DNA from: an uncultured Eubacterium sp.
GTDB lineage: Bacteria > Bacillota > Clostridia > Lachnospirales > Lachnospiraceae
Assembly: GCA_910584595.1 (NCBI GenBank)
Contig: CAJUBQ010000006.1
Span: 27,944 to 91,943, forward strand
Reading direction: 5' to 3'
DNA length: 64,000 nt
Notes under the pieces: generated by a model
Told to the model about the DNA's origin: nothing
Seen by the model: the letters and a program-made list of their open reading frames with translations, nothing else
Databases searched by the model: none
Position numbers and translations under genes: made by a program
Part shown: piece by piece, positions 34,143 through 41,631 of the stretch
Layout: each line of letters opens with the position of its first letter
Numbering within the stretch: the stretch's first letter is position 1

Positions 34143-34778
34143 ATGAATTTAAAAAAAACAGGAGCTTCTTTTTTAGCAGGAATGTTATGTATAGCATTGC
34201 TGGGTGGATGTGCAGAGAAGCAAAAAAAGACGCAGCAAAATGATTCTGAGACAGTTTCAGACATGAATGCGGCTTCGGAATTATCAATGGAAAGTGATGC
34301 ACAAGAAGTTCTTAGTCTGGGTGAATTTTCACTTGAGGATATTACAGGAATGGCATATACCAATGAGATGTTTCAGGATTATAAACTTACCATGATTAAT
34401 GTGTTTACAACATGGTGTACACCATGTATTAATGAAATACCGGATTTGGAGAAGCTGCATCAGGAAATGAAAGAACAGGGGGTCAATGTTATAGGCGTAG
34501 TATTAGATGCGGCGGATGAGGCAGGAAATAAAAATGAAGAAGCGATTGAAAAGGCAAAGCTGTTGGCAGAACGGACAGGCGCAACCTATCCGTTTCTCAT
34601 ACCTGACGCAGGTGCGCTTAACGGCAGACTAAAAGGCATTGAAGCAGTACCGGAGACTTTTTTTGCAGACAAAGAAGGAACAATTGTTGGAAAAACATAT
34701 TCAGGAAGCCATAGTCTGGAAGATTGGAAAACGATCGTGCAGACGCAGCTGGACGGACTGAAAGGAGATGCATCATGA
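34143..34778 (+). CDS. TlpA/ResA-like thiol-disulfide oxidoreductase lipoprotein
   Basis: The 211-residue precursor has a lipoprotein signal with lipobox LLGGC. The mature thioredoxin-fold domain carries WCTPC (residues 91-95) in TTWCTPCINEIPDLEKL and the cis-Pro region EAVPETFF. It would act outside the membrane, reducing or exchanging disulfides. The ATG at 34143 is preferred to a TTG three codons earlier. Its stop overlaps the next start (ATGA), linking it to the CXXC peptide and the iron-sulfur membrane protein that follow. Confidence 0.92.
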   Translation: MNLKKTGASFLAGMLCIALLGGCAEKQKKTQQNDSETVSDMNAASELSMESDAQEVLSLGEFSLEDITGMAYTNEMFQDYKLTMINVFTTWCTPCINEIPDLEKLHQEMKEQGVNVIGVVLDAADEAGNKNEEAIEKAKLLAERTGATYPFLIPDAGALNGRLKGIEAVPETFFADKEGTIVGKTYSGSHSLEDWKTIVQTQLDGLKGDAS

Positions 34779-34918
34779 GGCATGGCGGCCGCTGGCAGGG
34801 AATTTGTGTAGCTGCAGCGGGACTTTTTATGATGTCATATGGTATTTATCGTGGCGAAATGAAAGTTGTTTTGGAAAAAGCAGTCAATATATGTATGGAG
34901 TGTATCGGAATTGGATAA
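34775..34918 (+). CDS. CD1871A-family CXXC-motif peptide, 47 aa
   Basis: This very short gene encodes one membrane helix (GICVAAAGLFMMSYGIYRG) followed by EMKVVLEKAVNICMECIGIG. The YGIYRGE...KA.NIC.ECIGIG pattern is the hallmark of the CD1871A family. The CMEC motif would face the membrane surface and may relay electrons or bind metal. It overlaps the TlpA-like gene by 4 bp and the iron-sulfur gene by 8 bp. Confidence 0.88.
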   Translation: MRHGGRWQGICVAAAGLFMMSYGIYRGEMKVVLEKAVNICMECIGIG

Positions 34919-35756
34919 GAAGAGAAAAGCAGGAGAGCGGCGCCGCCACAAAATACAGGCGCTTTGGGCGTTGCTTACCAATAGTTATCTGACTGGTTTT
35001 ATCCATGGGAAAATTTATCGCGGGAATTTAAAAAAACTATGTGTTCCGGGGTTAAACTGTTATTCCTGTCCGGGGGCATTAGGTTCTTGTCCAATTGGAG
35101 CAATGCAGGCGGTTATTGGAAGCTGGAATTTTAAATTTGCATTTTATGTAGCCGGATTTCTTGTGTTTATTGGAGCGATGGCGGGAAGATTTGTTTGCGG
35201 ATGGCTGTGTCCGTTTGGATTCATTCAGGACTTACTGCATAAAATTCCTTTTCCGAAAAAAACAGGTACTTTTAAAAGCGACCGAATGCTGCGAAAACTG
35301 AAATATGTAATTTTATTGTTGTTCGTAATTTTGCTGCCGTTGTGTCTGACGGATGTACTTGGTCAGGGAGCGCCATATTTTTGTAAACTGATATGTCCGG
35401 CCGGGACGCTGGAGGGTGGTATTCCACTTGCACTGTTGAATCAGTCAATGCATAGTGCGTTGGGATGGCTGTATATGTGGAAAAATGTGCTGCTGCTCTT
35501 AACAATCTTGCTGGCGGTGATGATCTATCGGCCGTTTTGTAAGTACATATGCCCGTTGGGTGCAGTGTATTCTATATTCAATCCAATTGCAGTCTTTCGC
35601 TATCGTGTGGATCAGGAAAAATGCACCGGATGCGGCGCGTGCAGAAAAGTATGTGAGATGCAGCTTGATCCGGTAAGAGAGGCAAACCATCCAGAATGCA
35701 TTCATTGTGGGCAGTGTAAAAAGGTATGCAGACAAAATGCAATTCGAAACAGATAA
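34911..35756 (+). CDS. NapH/YccM-type polytopic 4Fe-4S membrane protein
   Basis: The protein has six cysteine motifs: CYSCPGALGSCPIGA, CGWLCPFGF, CKLICPAGTLEGG, CKYICPLGA, then two ferredoxin clusters CTGCGACRKVC and CIHCGQCKKVC. Four to five membrane helices separate them. NapH-like proteins move electrons across or along the membrane. The TTG at 34911 is chosen because GGAG lies 10 bases upstream and the frame upstream is occupied by the CXXC peptide gene; an ATG at 34866 is the alternative. With the TlpA-like lipoprotein and the CXXC peptide it likely forms one redox relay to extracytoplasmic thiols. Confidence 0.87.
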   Translation: MDKKRKAGERRRHKIQALWALLTNSYLTGFIHGKIYRGNLKKLCVPGLNCYSCPGALGSCPIGAMQAVIGSWNFKFAFYVAGFLVFIGAMAGRFVCGWLCPFGFIQDLLHKIPFPKKTGTFKSDRMLRKLKYVILLLFVILLPLCLTDVLGQGAPYFCKLICPAGTLEGGIPLALLNQSMHSALGWLYMWKNVLLLLTILLAVMIYRPFCKYICPLGAVYSIFNPIAVFRYRVDQEKCTGCGACRKVCEMQLDPVREANHPECIHCGQCKKVCRQNAIRNR

Positions 35757-36187
35757 ACATTTGCTGTTTTTCTGGCGCCAATACAGAATCGTTATCAGAA
35801 ATCCGGCATTTTGCCGCAGGCAAACTTTTCATATGCCGGATTCTGCTACTGTGAGCGCTGTAGATGTGAACAGTAACCGGCGACCTGTTAACAATGTAAA
35901 AAAAGTGAGAAATAGCTTGCATTTATTTAGCTCTAATGCTACAATGAAAAAATAAAAAAAGGAATCAATATTTTTAACTGTTTTGTATGATCGGTCTATC
36001 GTTTTGCTCATCAAGCAAAATTCGGATGCAAACAGCGGCGTTATGCTTTCTTGGATTTATCCTTCACCATATACAACATTGAAAAGCAGGTATTGCATAC
36101 CTGCTTTTCGTATATGTATCTTACATTGCATAATTATTATGAATAAGAGAATATTAGAAAAAATATAGTAACAATATTTTTTAGATA
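35757..36187. other. Gene-free stretch with two strong inverted repeats
   Basis: No gene is supported. One hairpin at 35796-35845 pairs TCCGGCAT with ATGCCGGA and extends to CAGAA/TTCTG with one bulge. A second at 36081-36109 has perfect 12-bp arms GAAAAGCAGGTA/TACCTGCTTTTC around 5 bases. Their positions suit transcript ends for the + strand redox operon and the - strand XRE gene respectively. Confidence 0.6.
36081..36109 (-). terminator. 12-bp perfect hairpin, probable bidirectional terminator
   Basis: GAAAAGCAGGTA/TACCTGCTTTTC lies 79 bp beyond the 3' end of the minus-strand XRE gene. The A/T-rich outer stem gives short U-runs in either direction. Confidence 0.5.
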
Positions 36188-36478
36188 TTATTTTACATTT
36201 TTATTACGAAGTGCATCTATCAATTGAGAAACCAGTTTCACATCTTCTTTGGTCAGGCCGGAGACGTCTAATCTTTCAATGTGGTCAATACCAAGCAAAT
36301 AATCTGTGCTTACATGAAAAACAGCCGATAGTTTTACTAATATAGCCGGCGATGGTATGCGTTCTTGTAATTCATAAAAAGATATGACGGATTTGGTGAC
36401 ACCGATTTGCATTGCCAGCTGTTTTTGTGTTAATCCTGCGTCGAGACGTAGTCTTTTCAGGGTTTTTCCAAAATTCAT
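36188..36478 (-). CDS. XRE-family helix-turn-helix regulator
   Basis: The 96-residue protein has a Cro/C1-type HTH in the first 60 residues (LRLDAGLTQKQLAMQIGVTK, then SVISFYELQERIPSP) with the typical ending STDYLLGID. A short helical tail follows. GGGGAATT precedes the ATG. It stands alone, and its upstream side faces copy C of the dispersed hairpin and then the promoter of the chemoreceptor gene. Confidence 0.88.
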   Translation of the reverse strand: MNFGKTLKRLRLDAGLTQKQLAMQIGVTKSVISFYELQERIPSPAILVKLSAVFHVSTDYLLGIDHIERLDVSGLTKEDVKLVSQLIDALRNKNVK

Positions 36479-36558
36479 GCATTTAATTCCCCACTTTGTT
36501 TCGATTCCACTATGCTACAGATAATTCTTATTTCCAGATTACAGGAATGAAAATTTAT

Positions 36559-36589
36559 GTAACAGTTCAGATAACCATGGAACTGTTAC
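36559..36589 (-). repeat. Dispersed GTAACAG/CTGTTAC hairpin, copy C
   Basis: The 31 bases are the exact reverse complement of 14760-14790 (copy A), over 21 kb away. Perfect 10-bp arms GTAACAGTTC/GAACTGTTAC are kept. The companion CCAGCC hairpin is not present here. It lies in the 398-bp gap between the XRE and chemoreceptor genes, which holds no gene. Confidence 0.85.
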
Positions 36590-36758
36590 AAATTTATCCT
36601 GACATTAACTATATATTACTTGCGGTATGAACGAATTTGGTGTCTGCAACGATTATTAAATACGAAATCAGTAGATTTATGTGAAATATATTAGTATTAT
36701 AGTGGAAAAGCAATTTTTTTATATATTAGATGCTCCTGCATTCTGTTTTCTTCTCTAA

Positions 36759-36787
36759 TTGCAATTTTTTACTTTTTAAACTATAAT
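36759..36787 (+). promoter_or_regulatory. Promoter of the chemoreceptor/radical SAM pair
   Basis: TTGCAA (36759-36764), a 17-bp spacer and a perfect TATAAT (36782-36787) lie 89 bp upstream of the start at 36877. Confidence 0.72.
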
Positions 36788-36876
36788 ATATTTAATTGCT
36801 GACCAGCTGCCACAAAAAAGCATACAAAAGTATCAGAAGACATCAGAAAGCATCAGAGAAGAAAGGGAGAATTCTT

Positions 36877-38349
36877 ATGGAATTAGAAATTCTGAAAAAT
36901 GAAGAGAAACGGCAAAATCTTATTATGTTCCTGTTTCTTGCAGTCATACCGATTGTTGCATTTACCTATGTACTGCTCTTTAATCATGGTACGTCAAAAG
37001 ACATTATAGCTCTTTTGATCTCCATTACCGGTCTGCTTATTCGGGTTGTTGAAAAGCCGCTTGGAAAATATGCAAAATATTGTTATATTTCTGCTTTGCC
37101 TGTAATGGGCGCTATCGTTCTTTCTTTTTCAACGCCGGCGACATATGGAGCAATGGCAGAAGCATATTTTCTCGTATTGTTTTTAGCTATCTCCTATTAT
37201 AACTTATCTGTCATAGGAATTTGCACGATTATGACAATTGTGCCGAATGTAATCGCTATGATTCTGAGACCGGGTCAATTTTTGGCGATGTACTCGCTAT
37301 CCATATGGATTTTTATTTGGATGGTATATATACTCGCCGCAGCTGCAGCCGCAATGATTGTAAATCGTGCGCTTGAACTGTTCCAGGCTGTAGAATTGAA
37401 AGAAAATGAAACACTGAAAATACTCGATAATGTTCGCGGCACATTTGATGAGATTCAGCATTCATCAGAAAAAATCTACGAATCGCTGCACCATTTTGAA
37501 GAGAGCGCTACGGAAATTGCGACTTCTACCGAAGAGATATCCGGCAATGCACATGCACAGATTGACGAGGTTAATTCCAGCATAGATATTTTTAATGATT
37601 TAAATGAAAAAGTTTTACAGTCTGAGAGTCGTGTGAATGATACAATTATGAGCATGAACAATATGCGTGAGAAAAATAACGATGGCCTTTCTGCTATTGC
37701 TGATTTAACACAGAAATTTGACGAAAATACAAAATCCACACAGAAAGTATCCGAAGGGGTGCAGGCGCTTTCTCAAAAATCAGCTCATATTGGCGAAATT
37801 GTTGAAAGCATTCACCAAATTGCACAACAGACAAACCTGCTCGCGCTCAATGCTGCAATTGAGGCTGCCAGAGCTGGCGAAGCGGGAAAAGGTTTCGCGG
37901 TTGTTGCTGATGAAATCAACAAACTTTCTTCCGAATCCACAGATGCGACACAAAATATAGACACCATTTTAAAAGATATTCTGGATACGGTCGATGCCAC
38001 CAGCCATGTCATAGCACACAACAATGATATCGTAGAACAATCAAATGAACAGTTAAAAGCAACGGTAAGAATTTTCCATGACATTGCCGACTCTTCCGAA
38101 GAAGTCGTACAAGTCTCGGGTGTACTGGAAACTGAGTTGGAAAATATTCTGGTAATTAAAGAACATCTGCTGAAATTTATAGAAAAAATACGTGAAATGT
38201 CAGAAACTTCTATGGAATCCGCTGATGGAATCAGCGCTTCTACAGAACATCAGGCAAACGCTGTTGAAGAAGTGGCAAAAGCAATGGAAAATGTACAAAA
38301 TGAAATGCAGCAGCTTGGTGCAGAGTTATGGGAAAAAACGAACATATAA
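36877..38349 (+). CDS. Methyl-accepting chemotaxis protein with polytopic N-terminal domain
   Basis: The 490-residue protein starts with about six membrane segments (residues ~20-190) instead of a large extracellular sensor, so it probably senses membrane or intracellular cues. A coiled region and the methyl-accepting signalling domain follow, with the hairpin tip NLLALNAAIEAARAGEAGKG. It would cluster with CheA/CheW. The ATG at 36877 follows AAAGGGAG. Its last 22 bp overlap the radical SAM gene. Confidence 0.9.
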   Translation: MELEILKNEEKRQNLIMFLFLAVIPIVAFTYVLLFNHGTSKDIIALLISITGLLIRVVEKPLGKYAKYCYISALPVMGAIVLSFSTPATYGAMAEAYFLVLFLAISYYNLSVIGICTIMTIVPNVIAMILRPGQFLAMYSLSIWIFIWMVYILAAAAAAMIVNRALELFQAVELKENETLKILDNVRGTFDEIQHSSEKIYESLHHFEESATEIATSTEEISGNAHAQIDEVNSSIDIFNDLNEKVLQSESRVNDTIMSMNNMREKNNDGLSAIADLTQKFDENTKSTQKVSEGVQALSQKSAHIGEIVESIHQIAQQTNLLALNAAIEAARAGEAGKGFAVVADEINKLSSESTDATQNIDTILKDILDTVDATSHVIAHNNDIVEQSNEQLKATVRIFHDIADSSEEVVQVSGVLETELENILVIKEHLLKFIEKIREMSETSMESADGISASTEHQANAVEEVAKAMENVQNEMQQLGAELWEKTNI

Positions 38350-39302
38350 AAACCATTTGGAACGGTCTGCCTTATTATTCTCTAAATACATGGTTAAAGC
38401 AAACATTTGGTACAAAAGTATATAAATTATCCCTTCATGCAGGAATGAGCTGTCCAAACCGAGATGGAAAACTAGGGCATAGGGGGTGCATTTTCTGCAG
38501 TGCAGGAGGTTCCGGCGAATTTGCTGCCGGTAATGATTCCGGAAACAGTCTGGCTCCCATTGAGATCGGGAAACAAATCGAAGCAGCCAAACAACTTATT
38601 GCAAAAAAAATGCAGCCGAATGGACTTTATGTTGCCTATTTTCAGTCATTTACAAATACTTATGCTCCCGTTTCCATGCTAAGAAACCTGTTTACCCAGG
38701 CAATTACCCGGACGGATATTGCAGCGCTTTCCGTTGCAACCCGCCCGGATTGCCTGGAAACGGAAAAAATCCTGCTTTTACAAGAGCTGAATCAGATAAA
38801 ACCTGTCTGGGTGGAGTTAGGGCTGCAGACCATGCATCCTAAAACGGCAGAATTTATTCGCCGTGGTTATCCGCTTGCCTGTTTTGAAGACGCCGTACAA
38901 CGATTAAAGGCGGCAGGTCTTATTGTTATTGTACATTTGATCCTTGGCCTTCCTTGCGAATCTCTCGATCAAATGCTGGAATCTGTAAATTATCTTGCAC
39001 ATTTTTCCCCGGCCATTGATGGTATCAAGCTTCAGTTACTTCATATTTTGAAAGGAACCGACCTGGCCGCATTGTATGAACAAAAACCGTTTCCGATATT
39101 TTCCCTGGACGAATATGTAGATTTTGTAATCACCTGTCTGGAATATTTGCCGCCTTCGATGGTTATACATCGGCTTACCGGAGACGGACCGAAAAAGCTG
39201 TTAATTGCGCCAGACTGGAGTATGGATAAAAAACGGGTTTTGAATACTTTTACAAGAAGATTTCAGGAGCGTGATACTTGGCAGGGAAAAAATTTCTTTT
39301 AG
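38328..39302 (+). CDS. TIGR01212-family radical SAM protein (YtqA-like)
   Basis: The 324-residue protein has the family's opening YYSLNTWLKQTFGTKVYKLS and a radical SAM cluster in MSCPNRDGKLGHRGCIFC. FQSFTNTYAP, ATRPDCL and ELGLQTMH follow, all typical of the YtqA/YhcC group. The family's reaction is not established. The start at 38328 lies inside the chemoreceptor's 3' end, so translation is probably coupled, although no functional link is known. Confidence 0.9.
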   Translation: MGKNEHIKTIWNGLPYYSLNTWLKQTFGTKVYKLSLHAGMSCPNRDGKLGHRGCIFCSAGGSGEFAAGNDSGNSLAPIEIGKQIEAAKQLIAKKMQPNGLYVAYFQSFTNTYAPVSMLRNLFTQAITRTDIAALSVATRPDCLETEKILLLQELNQIKPVWVELGLQTMHPKTAEFIRRGYPLACFEDAVQRLKAAGLIVIVHLILGLPCESLDQMLESVNYLAHFSPAIDGIKLQLLHILKGTDLAALYEQKPFPIFSLDEYVDFVITCLEYLPPSMVIHRLTGDGPKKLLIAPDWSMDKKRVLNTFTRRFQERDTWQGKNFF

Positions 39303-39385
39303 TAGCGTCTTGTTCATATTTTTCTAATCAATACATTTGACAATTTCGTTTGATGCAGATCATAAAATCCACTGTGATTCTTTTT

Positions 39386-40822
39386 TTACGTAAAATTCGT
39401 TTTATTCACTGTGGTACTCGGATTGAATCGTTTTTTTATCTCTTCAAGGTCATTGAGCAGGATAGTGGAGTACTGTCCCGCTTCCTGCCAGAGACTCTCT
39501 GCTTTGTTGTAATCCCCGTCAAACAGCGCATTAATTATCATTTTCCCATAGTCATGAAATTTTTTATGCTTTTCGCCAAGTTCCTTCCATAACTTCATAA
39601 CCTCCGGTCTGGTCGGCTTTATCGCATAGTAAAAATGACCAAATCCACATTTTCTGTCATCCACCTGCAGCGGCAGGATGGTTCGTTCTTTGACAATCTG
39701 CTCTAAACTTGCCAGCCAGTTTTTATGCGCTGTAATTGATTTCTCGATATATTCTGCAAACTTCTGATCCTCCAGCCTGTAAAAGGCATCCTTCGCCATA
39801 GAACCCATGATTTTAGCGGACTCGTCGAGCGTTGATTCGATCACTGTCATCGGCTTGGCAAAATCATCGATACTCTTGCTGTGTTCCCGCAAATGCAAGG
39901 TATCCTCGTGCAGCACGCCGCACTGGACATTAATATCTGAGGAACGCGCTTCCAGCTCAATGACTGAACTGCTGATCTCTTCACTGAGACTTGCAAGGGA
40001 CGAAATATTATTGGTAATTTTCTCCACATGGCGCTGGTTCTCCTCATTCAGCTCCCACACATGACTGATCTTTTGCGTAACGGTTCCCAGAGATTCAATG
40101 GTACTATCCATGCTCTCGATACTCTTAGCAGATGCGCTGCGTATATCGGCCACAAAGCAGCCCATGTTTGCAGTCAATTCCTTGGTTTCATCCGCCAGTT
40201 TCCGGATCTCATCGGCTACAACTGCAAAGCCTTTACCGGCCTCCCCTGCTCTTGCCGCCTCAATAGAGGCGTTCAGCGCGAGGAGATTTGTCTGAGACGA
40301 AATGGCGTTGATGCCAGCAATCACGTCATTCATCTGACTGATAATCTTAGAGAGCTGGTTCATGTCCTTCTGCATTTCTTTTGATACATCGATTGTACTA
40401 TCAGACAGCTCTCTGGTAGCTGACAGTTCCTTCTGGCTTTCTTCAATGCGCTGATAGACAAGATTTGACTCCCCCGAGATTTCGATAATCGTATTGGTCA
40501 GTTCCTCATGCTGTACCGAAACTACTTTTGCAATTGAATCTGCTCCATCAGAGGCTGAGTGAATCAACTCCGTAGCTTCCGAAACACTGTCCGACACCTT
40601 CTGAAGAATTTTAGAATAATGATTCAGGGAAAGATCCAGAGAGCTGATCTTCATCACTGCATCAAGAATATTTGCCATCGCTTCCTCAAACTTGGAGCGC
40701 CCAGCGAGCAGACGACGGTATATTTGCTCCATCTCAGCGGACTTTTTCCCATAATCCGCCTCTGCAAGTTCCGACATCGACAATAATAAACTTTCTTTTT
40801 TTGGTGTTATTAAAATACCCAT
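39386..40822 (-). CDS. Soluble chemoreceptor with C-terminal CZB zinc-binding domain
   Basis: The 479-residue protein has no membrane segment. The methyl-accepting signalling hairpin is NLLALNASIEAARAGEAGKG. The C-terminal ~110 residues are a CZB domain, with the zinc ligands in AHKNWL (His), DRKCGFGHFYY (Cys, the conserved CxFGxxY) and LGEKHKKFHDYG (His). CZB domains bind zinc, and in the Helicobacter receptor TlpD the Cys reacts with hypochlorite. GAAGGG six bases before the ATG at 40822 decides the start. The gene lies 46 bp after the perR-like gene on the same strand, so it is probably in the same PerR-controlled transcript. Confidence 0.9.
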   Translation of the reverse strand: MGILITPKKESLLLSMSELAEADYGKKSAEMEQIYRRLLAGRSKFEEAMANILDAVMKISSLDLSLNHYSKILQKVSDSVSEATELIHSASDGADSIAKVVSVQHEELTNTIIEISGESNLVYQRIEESQKELSATRELSDSTIDVSKEMQKDMNQLSKIISQMNDVIAGINAISSQTNLLALNASIEAARAGEAGKGFAVVADEIRKLADETKELTANMGCFVADIRSASAKSIESMDSTIESLGTVTQKISHVWELNEENQRHVEKITNNISSLASLSEEISSSVIELEARSSDINVQCGVLHEDTLHLREHSKSIDDFAKPMTVIESTLDESAKIMGSMAKDAFYRLEDQKFAEYIEKSITAHKNWLASLEQIVKERTILPLQVDDRKCGFGHFYYAIKPTRPEVMKLWKELGEKHKKFHDYGKMIINALFDGDYNKAESLWQEAGQYSTILLNDLEEIKKRFNPSTTVNKTNFT

Positions 40823-40868
40823 AGCCATCCCTTCTTTAATAATGCGCATAAATTTAGTTAGATGTTCC

Positions 40869-41264
40869 TTAAACAAAACATCCACAGCAGCCGCCTTGAT
40901 TTTTTAACTGTTTCCGGCAATCTGGACACAGGTAAAAGACTTTCAGGTCATATGAAAAGAAGTCCTCCCCTAATTGCCTGCGCAGGGAGGGCGTCAGATC
41001 CTCAAACGTGACGTCTGCCAATTTGCCGCACTTCTGACAAACCAGGTGGTCATGCCTGGTCAAACGGTCATACCTGTCCGGCATATTTTCAACGGAGATT
41101 TTGCGGATCATTCCGGCTTTCCAAAGCTTGTTCACATTATTGTATATCGTAGCCAGAACGATTTTGGGATATTTGTGCTTCATTTCCGCATATATTTGTT
41201 CTACCGTCAGATGCTCCTCGGAGCTGATAATGATATGGTATATTTCACGCTCATATGTTGTCAT
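40869..41264 (-). CDS. perR: PerR-like Fur-family peroxide regulator
   Basis: The 131-residue protein is a Fur-family repressor. All five regulatory-metal ligands known from Bacillus PerR have counterparts: His18, Asp66, His71, His73 and Asp84. The last is Asp rather than the Glu usual in Fur, which favours PerR. The structural zinc site is Cys76/79 and Cys113/116. The C-terminus ends GGCCGCFV with three extra cysteines. The N-terminus is about 15 residues shorter than Bacillus PerR. GAGGTGATG precedes the ATG at 41264. Two PerR-box-like sites overlap its promoter, indicating autoregulation, and a CZB chemoreceptor follows. Confidence 0.85.
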   Translation of the reverse strand: MTTYEREIYHIIISSEEHLTVEQIYAEMKHKYPKIVLATIYNNVNKLWKAGMIRKISVENMPDRYDRLTRHDHLVCQKCGKLADVTFEDLTPSLRRQLGEDFFSYDLKVFYLCPDCRKQLKNQGGCCGCFV

Positions 41265-41287
41265 ATTGCCATCACCTCTGCGCGTAA

Positions 41288-41344
41288 TTAAAATAATTCT
41301 AAATTCTTTTTAATGATTCTAACCATTATTTTCATATTTGTCAA
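41288..41344 (-). promoter_or_regulatory. perR promoter with two PerR-box-like operators
   Basis: On the minus strand TTGACA (41344-41339), a 17-bp spacer and TAGAAT (41321-41316) form a strong promoter. TTAGAATCATTAAAA (41322-41308) and, on the + strand, TTAAAATAATTCTAA (41288-41302) each match 12 of the 14 fixed positions of the 7-1-7 PerR box TTATAATNATTATAA. Their centres are 20 bp apart, two helical turns. The remaining 41345-41631 sequence toward the next gene shows no further feature. Confidence 0.78.
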
Positions 41345-41631
41345 GGAATATTTTGTTCAAATGCATGGAATCTCCAACAAATACTCTCTCCGGCGTCCGA
41401 GAGACCAAAATGCAACATTCTTATCTAAACTGTTTTATATATTGTAAAAATCAGTACAAAATTGCAGTATAAATTCCACATTTTAGAAATCAATAAGTGA
41501 TAAATTGTTTTCCGACGTTCTTTTTGGCAAATTTTATAGGTATCAGGCAGAAAGAGGATATGTTAAAATAATCAAGAGTAAAAAATTGGCCACCCGCATA
41601 ATGACATTTCAAACATATGAGAGGAAGCATT

